From Pyronema omphalodes (taxonomy: Eukaryota > Ascomycota > Pezizomycetes > Pezizales > Pyronemataceae), in the NCBI GenBank assembly GCA_024516155.1, contig JAJJXM010000013.1, positions 620,001 through 684,000 on the forward strand: a stretch of DNA of 64,000 bases, read 5' to 3'. The notes beneath the pieces were generated by a model. The model was not told where the DNA came from. It was given only the letters and a program-made list of their open reading frames with translations, and ran no database searches. Position numbers and translations under genes: made by a program. Below are positions 21,899-34,440 of this stretch, piece by piece (the first letter of the stretch is position 1; each line of letters opens with the position of its first letter).

Positions 21899-24830
21899 AT
21901 GAGGAAAATGGAAAATGAATTATTCAATGAAGATATTGAGACCATTGTGGTTGATGAGGTTGGTTATCGTATCCCCTCCCCTCTCTTCTTATCCTCCATA
22001 ATCCCATCCTCCTCCTCCTCCTCCTCCCACCCAATCAATCCCACCAGATAAACAAAACAAAACAAAACACTAACACCCAGAGAATGAAAACAACAGCCAT
22101 ACTTGAACACCTCATGTCAACTCGGAGAAGGACCATTTTATGATTCTAAATCCAACACCTTACGATTCGTCGACATTATCAGGAAGGAATTACATACGAT
22201 TCGGTTAGATGAAGGCCCGGAGAGTCATAGGGTCTTGGAAATTAGGGATGCGGTTGGGTTGGTTGTTCCCGCGTGTTTTTTTTTTTGGATCTTGGAATTA
22301 CCGGTTTCATTATCATTATCATTATCGTCATCCTTATCCTCTGTGTCTTTCTTGTCCTTGTTCTTGTCAGATATGGGAAGATATGGGAAGATATGATTAT
22401 CACCATCACCATCATCACCATCATCATCACCATTATCATTACCATCACTATCAAAGCATAGCAGCAACTAGAAGAAAACCAAAGCTAACACCAACCTTCC
22501 TCTTCCCTTTAAACAGAGTAACAGCCAACATTTCCGGCGCCGAACATCCCGATCATATCATCCTAGTAGCAGCAAAATACGGATTTGCGAAACTGAACAC
22601 ACAAACAGGGGAATTGGAATATTTGAAGAAGGTATATCAGGGTGATATGGCCGAGAGAATGAGGTTTAATGATGGGATTTGTGATTCGAGAGGAAGGTTC
22701 TGGGTTGGGAGTATGAATGAGTAGGTTCTCCCTTTGTTGTGGTTTTTTGGTTGGTTGGAAGAGGATGAGGAAGAGGGGGGAGTCCTTCGAACGGATTTTT
22801 GTTACAGCGTTGGATTGCCTTCGTCACTTCGCTCCTTCGTCCCTTCGTCCTCTAGCGGGGCTTTCGTGGGGCCTAGCAATCTGCTATGACGACGAGGAGG
22901 AAGATGAGGAGGTGAAGATGATGAGATGATGGGACGATGGGACGATGGAACGATTCGTCGACAGGATGAGCGGTGAGGGGCAGCAGGACAAAAGGGATGG
23001 AAAAAAAAAGGATTTGCATTGACAACGAGATGTCACTACGTCATTTGCACGTACTGATCATCTCGGGTTGACGCGAGGACATCAATTCCTTTTGGCTTTT
23101 GGCTTTTCGAAGTTCCAGGCGTTTGCGGGGAGCTACATATTAGGCTTCAACGCGTCATACGTCATAGCGGAATTACCTGCAGTGTCGCGCGCGGGATGAT
23201 AAGTTAAGGTGCGGGGAGATGCGGGCTCCCCGGCCCCCCCGCCAGAACTCCTCGTGCTTCTTGTGCTCCCCGACCTCCCCGACTCTTCACGTGATTACGC
23301 GATGATGCTTCTTCACTACTATGTGCTTCATGGCGTGTCACGATGAAGTTGTTGGTGTCGGTGTTGGCTTTGCGATGGGCCGTTTTTTTTCGAAACCACC
23401 ACCATACGCTTTCTCGCGTCGTTCGCTTCCCTACATCTACATACATACCCTTCAACGTCATTACGGTCGGGTCTCTGCGGCTTCACAAAAAAGTCTCATG
23501 AGGGTCTCCGCCGAAACCGTTGCGTTGGACTTGGTCGGGGACTTGGTCGAGGACTTTGCCGGACTTCGTCGGATTTCGTCAAGTCCCCCGTCTAAGGCTT
23601 CGTTGGCGGCCGTCATCCCGCTTGCTGCTTTGCTTGCTTCACACGCTTCACCCGCTTCGCTTCGCCTTGCGGTTGTCTCACTCGCGCTCTTTGGCCCGTT
23701 CTTCGTCTCCCTTCGCGGGGAGGGAAGGGGGGAGGAGGTTTCACACACGCCACCTCTTCGCATCTGTACTGTACTGTACTTCATGAACGCAGCCTTTAGC
23801 AGCTAGATAGACAACTTTCCTTCCTTCTTTTTCCTTCTCTAGGCAGTAATCATTTCATCCCGCCACCCCGCCCCGCCCTATTATTTCTTACATACAGCAA
23901 GCATATCCGCTTCGAGCCCCATTTCCTGCATCATCATTAACTGCATTGCATTATATGGTGGATTTTCCCCAATCAAATAGCTGACAGAAAGACAGTTTCC
24001 ACGTAGGCGAACCCCAGCCGGAAGGTAAGTTTATCCCGAGCGGCCAGTGGATGCGAGTTATGCCACTATGTATACATACATATATTCATACATATGTAAA
24101 TGTATGGATGGTTATATGTATGTATATGGTGCGGGTACGGGCTTTCCCTGATGGAATGAAATGGATGCAGGCACAATCTTCCGCTATGACCCCTCCGGTA
24201 CTTTACAAGTTATGATCGACAAAGTTACGATCCCGAATGGGATGGGATGTATGTACCTTCTCCCCCCTTCTATTTCTTTTCTACATACGTACATCATGAT
24301 TAGAATCAGAATCAGAATCAGAATCAAAATCAAGATCAAAGATCACCGGCTGACATCTATTGCGGTAATCCGATGATTACAAAAAAAAAACAGGGAGTCC
24401 AGATGAAAAAATTATGTACATCACAGACTCACCTACGCGTTGTATCCATGCCTACGATTACGAACCGATTGTAGGATCTATCAGTAACCGCCGGGTTTTC
24501 TATTCTTTACCCGAAGAGGAAAAAGATACTGTCCTTGACGGATGCACTGTCGATACCGATGGAAATGTTTGGGCCGCAGTACATCAAGGTAGTCGAGTGA
24601 TTCAGATCTCCCCAGAAGGTAAGGTTATAAAGCAGGTGAAATTAGGAGCTTGGCGTATCACGTGTCCTACTTTCGGAAGAGGGGGGGAAATGTTTGTAAC
24701 CAGTGCTGGAGTTGAGAAGGATGAGAAAGTACCAGAGGGTTCTGTCGGACATGGGGCTGTGTGGAGGTTTGAAACTGGCGCAAAGGGAGGACAGGAGAGA
24801 AATATGTTTGGAATTGGTATTGCTAGTTAG
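21899..24830 (+). CDS. SMP-30/gluconolactonase-like (LRE) family protein
   Basis: Six exons (21899-21958, 22097-22257, 22517-22720, 23996-24024, 24171-24248, 24394-24830) give 322 residues, normal for this six-bladed propeller family. Signatures include CQLGEGPFYD with the metal-ligand Glu (E31), RMRFNDG (N125), DSRGRFWVGSMND, VGEPQPEGTIFRYDPSG, IPNGMGWSPDEKIMYITDSP (D189) and DTDGNVWAAVHQG. Family members use one divalent metal to hydrolyse sugar lactones, chiefly aldonolactones. The exact substrate is open. Exon 4 has only 29 nt, yet it restores the FHVGEPQPEG motif and the frame, so I am confident of it. Intron 3 (1275 nt) is far longer than any other in the window. The first intron uses a weaker GTTGGT donor. 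A Met at 21908 is an alternative start. Confidence 0.92.
22721..23995 (+). other. Exceptionally long (1275 nt) GC-rich intron inside the lactonase gene
   Basis: The intron has a GTAGGT donor and a GAAAGACAG acceptor. It contains a GC-rich core (about 22800-23780) crowded with CTTCG/CGAAG words, such as the cluster of CTTCGTC near 22815-22860 and GGGACGAT repeats near 22925-22960. The two sets are partly complementary, so a hairpin is possible. It encodes no recognised protein. An inserted element, a nested RNA or an internal promoter are all possible. Confidence 0.6.
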
Positions 24831-27169
24831 TTGGTCAGCTAGCTGATTAGTTATTTTGTGTTTTTTTTTGGGAAACGAAAGCGTACCGAAGGAAATGCGA
24901 AGGAAATAGGAAAATGGATACCGACTCCCTGGCGCTGGGAAACGATGCTGTATTCGGGATTCCTACTACGACTGTACTTGCTAAGGCTTGCTATGACACC
25001 ATATTTTGTCTCGTAACTCGTTTGGATGGTATCGGTGATATATCGGTAACATATACATATGTAATCTGTTTTGTTTTTTTTTTCTTTTTTCTTCCGTTTC
25101 CATCGTGATGAACATTAGGAACCCTAAGAAAAGCTCGTGCGCGTGCTCAAACTAAGCCTTCTATGTGTTATGTGAAACTTCTTTTCTCCCATTAAAACAC
25201 TTACAACCTGTTCCAGCATCCACCTACCGCCGTCCCCAACCACAAGTACCAAACCGGCGAAGGGTGAAAGGTGGAACCTGTATATATGTCTGTACATACA
25301 TATGCACAGTGCACAGATCCCCTTCCCCCATCCACATCTAAATCGGGATTTTCCGTGCATATCAGCATCTCAACAGCTGAAATATCTACAAAGTAACCAA
25401 ACTAACCAACAAAAATCTACCCATATCAAGCCTCAGGTCTGAAACAAAAGAAGCGATTGCGAATACGGGAAATTCTTCAGGCTCATGAGGATTTCTGTAA
25501 TATGCTTCATCACGATGTGAGGGTTGGGCGTTGGAAGAAGGGATGCTGTAATTTCGGATAATGCCTTTTGAAGAATGGGGAGAGAGGGGGCGGAGCATGC
25601 GTAACGCCTTGCTGGTCCCTGGTCCCTGGAATTGGGAATTGGGAATTGGGATTTGAGATTTGAGATCTTTTCTACGCCCTGGGAATCCAATCGGGGTTTA
25701 CTTTATTGTGTAATGTCCAAGTGTCTAGGTAATAGGTATCAGGTAACCTAGTTCCTGGGACTTAAGTTACGGTCTCAAACTTTGTGTCCTGAGGATCCAA
25801 TTAAGATTTCCGATTTCCGATTTTATTTATGAATCCCGGTAATGTGTAATATCTAATGAGTACCGAGAAAGATGTCTTTTGTATTGTTAATTACAATTAC
25901 CAGGGATAAAGATACCATACCAGATAACTGGGCTGTACTAGGCTGACTAGCGTTGTAGAATACATAGATCTGAATATTGTTGGGATATCATGTTACAGTA
26001 ACACTTACAGTGAAGTGACACTTAAAGTTACAATCAGTAACACTTAGCCCCATCGCGATTCCTACCATGTAAATATCATGTCGGCTTGATTACGCGCATT
26101 ACACTTTCGAATGTGTTTTGCTTATCGATGATGTGGCGTACCTGGCGTAAACCAGCTGGGAATGGCGTTGATACATATGTAGGTTATTTGGTGGCAGGTG
26201 TTGTTTATTTGGTGCTTGGGTGTAGGGATTGGCAATTGTATGGAGATGATAGAGACACATTTGGATAGGGATTGGATTGGTAATTGAATTGAGATTGTGG
26301 ACGAGGGATTAGGTATGGGATAGTGAATAGGTGATTTCGGATTTGGGATTAAGGCTATATGTGGAGATATGTAGAGTACTGTTGATACTGGATTGATATA
26401 CATACCCTTGATATTATACACATAACATATGTACATACATCACATACGCATATATTGACTATATTCAACTATATTCAACTACATTCAATTATATTCAACT
26501 ATTGTCCATCTGACGGCAATATGTTACTATCCATCCAACTATCTCCACGATACCAATTATGCACCTAAAATATCAATAGTGCACAATTAGCGTCCCTTTC
26601 TTTTCGGTGGCGGTGGCAGTGGCGTAGCATGGGGTGGCGTAGCATAGCGTACCATGGCGTAGTAGCTACCATGTGTCTATCTATCCATCTGTAGGCCGGG
26701 AACTTACTAAACTGCCTGCGCTGTTATACATATGTACTTCAAATACATACACCAGATATCATGAGATGAAGATATTGATCGGGAATCGGGGTGAAAAATT
26801 TTCATTACTACTATTCTATTTTAGATATTAATATATCTGTCTGCACGACCACGTTTACTTCTGGGTTCTGATTGCCGTTGTTGGTATCGGTATCGGTATT
26901 GGCATTGGTAACAATTGTAGGGATTGGCTTGGCCTGAATAGGATTGGCTTGTATTGGCTTGGCTTGGAGTTTATACTTATTGTACTGTACAAATTATGGG
27001 ATGGATGGGTTATCTAAAGTAGGATTATAGCACCAGGAACCAGGTCCACCGGTACCTGCGTCCCATGGTGCAGGGCAGATATACGGACCCACCGGGCTCC
27101 CAGGGCTCCCAGGGCTCTCAGAGAGAAATCAGGGCTGAATGAACAGTACTACACTGTACCGTACTACAC

Positions 27170-27292
27170 TGTATCGTACTACACCACACTACACTATACT
27201 TCACCATATTACTGTATACTACACTACTCTTTACTACACTACTCTTTACTACACTACTCTTTACTACACTACTCTATACTACACTCTTGTAC
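27170..27292 (+). repeat. Tandem repeat, 15-bp unit CTCTTTACTACACTA, about 4 units plus degenerate flank
   Basis: Units are contiguous and near identical from about 27225. The left flank consists of degenerate ACTACACTGTACCGT-like units. Confidence 0.85.
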
Positions 27293-28371
27293 AATACACT
27301 TCACCCTCTCCCCCACGGCTCTCATTGGCATGATTATCCCTATCAACCATCAATCATCCATCACATCAGACCCCAAATTTCATGCAAGAAAGGCTTTGGT
27401 CTTTAGGCTTTATATTCAACATGCTTTTTTGTAACATTTTTTCAACAGTTCACACAGGAGATTAAACGAACATCGAACTCAAAGAGGCGTATAGTTGCAT
27501 TACGAGTGTTTATTTACCATTTTTTATCCATAAGTCTTGTGATAGATGGTGAAAAAAGAGCTGTTTATGGGGCATATATTATCGATTAGCTACTGTATGT
27601 TTGAGCGTAGTACATAGGTGATTGGGGAAAAAGAAGGTGTAGCATTAAATGTGAAAGTTTTTTATCGGGTGTTGAAAAAATGATGAGGAAGTGTAGGATT
27701 TATGCTTGTGATTAGTTGTTAGGCGAGTGGGTTTAGATTGTTTGTGGGTTGTTTTTTTTGTTTATGGGTTGATATGATGGATATGGTTGGCATAGTTGAT
27801 GCACCCAACTGCACTAACTATCTCAAGTCAAAGATTGTCTCACCTAAATACTTCTTAGTAACCACCCCCGGTTACTCACTTCTAGATCGGTAACTAGTAC
27901 ATATGCCTTATGATACTAGGCTCTAGCAGCTACATAGCGCCATATTGTGAGTTAAAAGTTCGCAACACACACTGTAAACTTCAGCTACTAAGTTACTAAA
28001 CTGAACGTCCGGAGTCGGACCATCTCACCATATGATCCAACTACAACTCTAGCTGGCTAGCTTATGGACTTGGCTTGGCTTCGCTTGGCTTATGTGTTTT
28101 TTTTATGGCAAACAAATAATTCATACATAGCATGGCATGGAATGGATACATACTGCTTGGTACAGTACATACCAAGCGCCATGCACCAAGATTTTGGTAT
28201 TCCTGGGTAATAGATGATTTACATACATACCGCCATAAATACTAGTTTCTGGGAAGTATGTTTCAGTAGCCGGTTCGATGACTCTCAGCCTACAGTCGAG
28301 TGGCGGATATGTAGATGAATGTTTTAACTATTATGGTTTCATCACCGATGCCCGATGAGCTGGGAACTGGA

Positions 28372-28405
28372 AACTGGGAATTGGGAATTGGGAATTGGGA
28401 ATTGG
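28372..28405 (+). repeat. GGGAATT heptamer repeat, about 5 copies
   Basis: GGGAATT is repeated without interruption. A shorter array of the same heptamer lies at about 25628-25650. Confidence 0.85.
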
Positions 28406-31400
28406 GTCTCACTTATATGTTTAAGTCATAGTGATATTAGTCAATTCGAATTGCCGGTACTGCCGTTACCTGTGCTCAGTGGTTAATCACCGAGATGGAG
28501 CTGGGAGAATGAGATCTGGGTACAGTAACTACAGTTCGACTGTACTAGAAACTAAGATGTATGCATGCATGGTAGGTACATAATGTATGTATGTCTGTAT
28601 AGGTTCTACATGTTTTAATCTGTAAAAAGTTTCTTTAATACACTTTTTTCGTTTTATTTTTTTTTGTTTCTGGTTTTGTTGACGTTATGGTTTTGTTTTC
28701 TCGGGAGATAGCTACTGTACAGTCAGAAGCTGAAAGCTTGGAAGTTTGGTTCTTTCATCAATATGTCTCAGAACTATGATCTGATATCATGATCTGATAT
28801 GATCTGATATGATAAAATTCATCTTCTGTTAGATTACTCGATAAAGCTTTCTACTCCGAAGAATCCCCAGAATGTTCATCTACCAAAAAACATGTCAACC
28901 ATTACCCTTTAACCTCGCACATCATAGACCTCACTAGAAATTCCCTGGAACCTGTCTTGGAGCCTCTTTTTTCTACTTTGCAAGCTTGGATAATCTATCT
29001 ATCTATCTAGCATCACATCACATTGACCTCATACCTATCGTTTACCATCATTTTGAAGCTTACCATTAGCCAGTAACTAAACCCTCACCTGTGCACCATA
29101 CCTCTCTTATTCTTTTTTCTAGTTCCTCGAGCTCATATTCCTTGACGTATGATGTATCCACAGCGATCTCCTATATCCCACGACCCTGTTCCCGGGGCGG
29201 GGTCTGTGCTTGAGGCGACTGATGGTACATATATCCATAGTCCAAGATAGTCCAAGATAGTCTACGTCCACCCATAGTGTATGTCCACACACCCATCCAT
29301 CCAATAGTACAGTGGTTTGTGGGTAGATGGATAGTCATAGTCATGCTATGTACATACATATCGACCGATACAATGGGGGGTGTGGAAGGAGGTAGGTAGG
29401 CAGGAAGGGGACCCACATGCACAACACAACACATACTTCACGGCGGAATTACCAAAGTAGGTTATTATGATTTTTTGTGTGTTAATTTCTGCTGTTTAAA
29501 GATCAAGGTATGTAGACCGTGGAAACAAGCTGGGACAACCTGGGATTACCTGGGACAGGCTCGGACAGGCTGGGATACACTGAGCATAATTACGGTACCG
29601 GACACACCCAGGTTTGGATTTACATATGTCGAGCGGGAATTACGAATGTCAGTCTGTCTGAACTATAGTTTCTAGGTTCTAGGTTCCGGGTTCTGGGTTC
29701 TGGGATTTTGGTTTCTGGCTTCGGTTTTGGCTTCTTTTCGTTCCTTCTGGGATCTATCGTCTGGCAAGGTTCACAGTGACATGACCACGTTTCTCCTGTT
29801 CCTAGGAAGATTCCTAACTAAAAACCCGGTAGTTTTCATGATAGCCTATTCAAAAAAATAATTGACCTTGCAAGATATTTGTTGAGCTCGACAGTCGTCC
29901 GAATATACATGCAAACTCCGAAAATTATCTTGCATAGAATAGATTCGGACCACGGAAATTAAACACCTACCGAAGGGAGTCAAAACTCGGATTTTGCGGT
30001 GACGATGATGGATAGGTCAAAGGTCTCCCTCCTCGAACTCCTGCATCGGTAAATCGGATGGGTGTTATGACTTGACTTGACTTGACTTTAACTTGACTTC
30101 ACTATGAGAAACCCGGTGAATGGAAAATAGGGTTTGTGGGTGGGAGTTCTGTTAGCTATAGGTTTATCGTACGCTTTTGATTTTCATTATCCATAGCGAG
30201 TATATCATTCCATTCTTCAGGTATTGGTAGTATGTTTGCCAAGCCAGTATTCATAAGGGGTGGTGGCCGGTACGTAATTGATTCAAATGGAGCGACCGTC
30301 GACGTGGGGCCGGATTTGAATTTTCCAGAAATTCCAGTGCTATGGCTATGGAATTGGTGATGTGATTAAGATGTTCCGATAATTTTTGTTTTTTGTTTAG
30401 TTTGATTGAAACCGGTTTCTTCTTGCGATGAGATGGCCCTAGATTCATTTGTACAAACGGTCGTCAAGTCAAATCAACCGAATATGCATGATTGCGGGCC
30501 GGTCCCGTTTCCGGCCCGGCGCGTGTCTGCTGCTGCTGTCGACTTCCTCGCTTTATTGTCTCGGGAAGGGTAGCAGGTCAGGCAAGGTCTTGCTCATCGC
30601 CGAACCATGGTCGACGCGATGAGCCGGGCTTTTTTTTTCTTTGGTTGCACTCAGGATTCAGTTACGGTACCATACAACACCCCGAAAGAAAGACCGTCGA
30701 GACCACAGAGGAAGCCAGCAAATCGAATTGACCAGACCAATACCAGCCTCCTACGCCGGCGACCAGACCAACAACTAAAGTAGAGTCTTCAAATAGGCCA
30801 TCTGTAAGTCGACGGTTGATGCCATTGATATGTCTAGATAGAGAGTCCTCTAACCAACGCATCGCCCTTTTTTAAAGAATCCAAACTACATTAAACTGCG
30901 TTAACCTACGCCTAGCAAAAATTATCTCCTACGACACTCGAATCACTTCTTCATAGCTTTCTTTCATCCACCGACTTTTGCCCAGGAAAAAAATACCCTC
31001 CTCGCTCAGACCAAAAACTAAAAAAAACCCGGAATTATGGTTTAACCGAAATCACCAAGATTTAAATAATAACTGAATCTAATGCTCGTCATAACGCAAT
31101 TCGTAATTTACCAACGAAAGTAACATAACAGGGTTGATCCGTGAAGCGGAATGGTATGATAACAAGCGGAAACGCGAACGCAACGCGACGACGGCAAGCA
31201 AGCCATTCAGCCCCTACCTATCTATTTATCTATTAATCTATCTATGGTGCTTTATACATACCAAGGCCAGAGGTATTCTGGATGGACCCTACGACGAAGC
31301 GTTGGACTGGACTGGACAACAAAACCTGGATGGATCCTACTGTAGTAGTACATACTTCATCGATGAAGCTGGACAACAAATTTCGGATGCAGGGAAGTAG

Positions 31401-33714
31401 CTAGAGTAACTTACCTACTCTAATCATCCGAACCTTTTGACGGACGAGCTTGAGCGAAGCTGGAACTGGAGCTTGAGCTGGAACCGCAGATCGGCGGGAT
31501 CTCGCTGGAAGGGAATCCAAAACTCTCCGAGCCGTAGTGGTTGCGTGCATTGGTTGGCGACATTTCTGTAATGACCAATCCCATCCTATCCCATCCTTTC
31601 CTATCCTATGGCACCATATCTCTTCCCTCGTTCAATTCCATCAGCTCAGCTTTGCTCAGCTCAGTTCAGTTCAGTTCAGGATGATGAATTAATAGTGGCT
31701 GTCTGTTGACGTCGGTCCATATTCATATCAGCAAATTAAAAGCTGCGGATATCCTAAAAATTCTTCAGGCTCGAACCCCATCATCATCAACTGCAGATTC
31801 TATTGCGGATCTCGAACGCGGCGGTGCAAAGTATGGTTGATCATAAAGCAATTGATGTTATGAATTTTGGCCCCGAACACGGTAACCTAAGTTCCTAGTT
31901 CCTAATTCCTCGTTCCTAGTTAAGTTCGCCTAAAATAGGAGATGCCGTGGGATGGCTATGATCTTCCCTGAAGAATTTCCACCCCCCGGTTTATGAGCTA
32001 TTGTTGTGTGTACCTGCAACTCAATAATGACGGCTTGTTGATTTGTTGTCCAACCAGGTGGGGGGATTCTAACACCGACAGCAAGATTTAATTTTTTTTT
32101 CTTTTTTTTTTTTTTTTCTTGCAAGCCCTTTTTGCTTCGACCCTCGGTGATGCATGCGATGCAGCTTCAAGTTATGAGTGATGAAAAGAGGATCTCGCTC
32201 GCGGTGGAGACATACAGTAGACAGCATGAGAAGGCGTTGCCTAGCAAGTAGTCGTTGCCTGGAGTTACTCTTTCGAGGCTGCACAGAAAGATATCCACAC
32301 TTTATGATCGACTGATGAAGGAAGCCGCAGTATTAGCGTCCAGCAAGAGAGGGTCTGGTCGGCTTTAGGAGGTTTATGCTGCAGGTAATGGCGTTTGGGG
32401 TTGTAGATTCCGGTAATCTGAGTTGCTGGTCATCATGCGTGTTCGTCCAGACTGCTGCGGAAAGCCATCATATTTTGATGCACGACATCTGTTGCATGAC
32501 GACAGGCAGCCAGTGGGGAGGTGGGAATTCGGGTTTGATTGAGTGGACGCAATTGTGCAGTGAACGGGCAATTATGCAAGCCGGATAGACAATTCCAGCG
32601 TATGTATGTGTATGTGTATATTCCAGCCAGCCAGGCTGAGAGTGAATGTCTTGCCAGCCATATATGGTGTCTATGGAGATTAACCAGTCAGTCAATATAT
32701 GTCAGTCATATCAGCAATTCAATGTAATGTATGTCAGCCATTGTTATTAGCCAGTCGATATATGTCACAGTCGATGTATTTCAGCCATAATGTAACATCC
32801 AATCAGTGGATGTATCACATTTCATCTCGAAAATCATTGTAGTTGTCTGCATGCATTATGGGAAACGGGGAGGTTTATTTCGTCGAATACCGACTCGAGA
32901 AGGAGTCGCTCCTACAGCACGCTAGAGTGGAGTTTGAGCCGGCCAGCGCGTCTGGGACATGCATCGCAGCAGACTAGAAATGCATCACCGCGCCTGGACA
33001 TGCATAAAAAACACTAGAAATGCATCACCGCGACACTACATCCAAACTACTCGACCACTCATCCATCTCGATATCACTCTCTCCCGCAACCATGATCCCA
33101 CTCACACCATCATATCACCATCCCACACCACCGCCGTCCATCTCGACGCCCCTCCAACTCCCTCCCTCCCTTCCTGCCCGCTAAGATGAAGCGAGCATTC
33201 TCAGTGCATATCGTCCGGCCACAGAGGGGTACTAACATGGTCTATCCAGAAAGCCCCCCCCCCCCCCGGAGGAGGGAAGGTCCGTCTCCAATTGGGACCC
33301 CTCCATTGCGTCCCCCCTCCCCCCCATCCCATTTGCTCGCTATGTCACCGCCACGCAGGCAATAATTAGAGTTGGGGGCCAGCATGGGGGTTCTACCACC
33401 AGTGTGCTTAGCGGCAATTGCATAACAGACCGTCTGGCTTGCCCCAGAAGTTTGGGTTGGAACTGCTCTGTCCCGATTGTGGATATGGTGCAAGACATCA
33501 TCAAGGAAACTGGTGTTTCCCAGCTCTTGTGAAGTGAAAAGTCCCGGCCGCGGATGCCCGACATCCCACGCTGCTAGACGGTTAGAGACGCTAGAATTGG
33601 GTCCGACTGATTATTATGGGTCCGCTGTGTTTATTTTGGAATGGGATTGGTCTGTGATGGTGTTGTTTGGGTGGGTTTGGTGGGGTTGATGCGGTTGGGT
33701 GGGTCTCTTTGGAT

Positions 33715-33845
33715 GGCCTTTTGATGGGCCCTGGCAATGAACTTCATAACGGCCGTCTGATGGGCCCTTGCCATGAACTTCATGACGGCCTTCTAATGGC
33801 TCTCGTAATGAACTTCATGACGGTCTTCGGGATGGCCCTCGAAAT
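33715..33845 (+). repeat. Minisatellite of about 48 bp, three diverged copies
   Basis: Each copy reads TGATGGGCCCT..., then CATGAACTTCATGACGGC with one or two changes, then CTTCT or CCGTC. The motif AATGAACTTCATAACGG, or a close variant, recurs at about 48-bp spacing. Confidence 0.8.
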
Positions 33846-34271
33846 ACAACTTCACGCTGGCTCTCCTCCATCCAACCATCGCCCAAATTCCCCATACATT
33901 CAAATCTGCACGTGCGCGCCTACCATGCAAGCCGCATCTTCTTTGCATGACCGGTGTCGGGCGGCATAACTCTGCATGGAGGGCGCATGGAGAGAATGCT
34001 CAGGTGACGGGCTAACCGCAATGTTACTTGCTGAGTGAGTGGAGGTGATCGGCGGCTGCACGAGCAATTGGGCAGCTTTGGGGCAGCAGCTGGGGGAGCA
34101 GTAGCGTGATCATACGGAGAGGCATCATTCGAGCAGAGAAGAAGGAGAACTGAGAAAATCCAAAGAAGCACTGCAGGGTGCGGCATGGAAAAAAATAACG
34201 CTGAGGCCATCTCGGAGAACCCCCAAGTCCAATAGTCGGCGCGTCCGCACATCACAGCTTAATAACTATGC

Positions 34272-34440
34272 AACCTGCAGTCCATCCTTCTGGAGATATA
34301 TAATAATATGACAAAACCAACAACAAAAGGAGTCCATCCATCTGGAGATATAATAGCATGATAAAATCAAAATCAAAAACCCAGTCTATCCTTCTGGAGA
34401 TATAACAATATGATAAAATCAAAATCAAAAGCAGTCTATA
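34272..34440 (+). repeat. Tandem repeat of about 55-60 bp, three copies
   Basis: Each unit contains AGTCCATCC or AGTCTATCC, then CTGGAGATATA, AATATGA or GCATGA, and AAAATCAAAATCAAAA with small changes. The spacing between copies is about 57 bp. Confidence 0.85.

Noticed and set aside
31760..31790. GGGTTCGAGCC-like word on the minus strand, possible tRNA B box
   Set aside because: No cloverleaf can be folded around it and no A box is at the right distance.
34272..34440. Regularly spaced repeats that superficially recall a CRISPR array
   Set aside because: The units are contiguous and imperfect with no unique spacers, and the genome is fungal.
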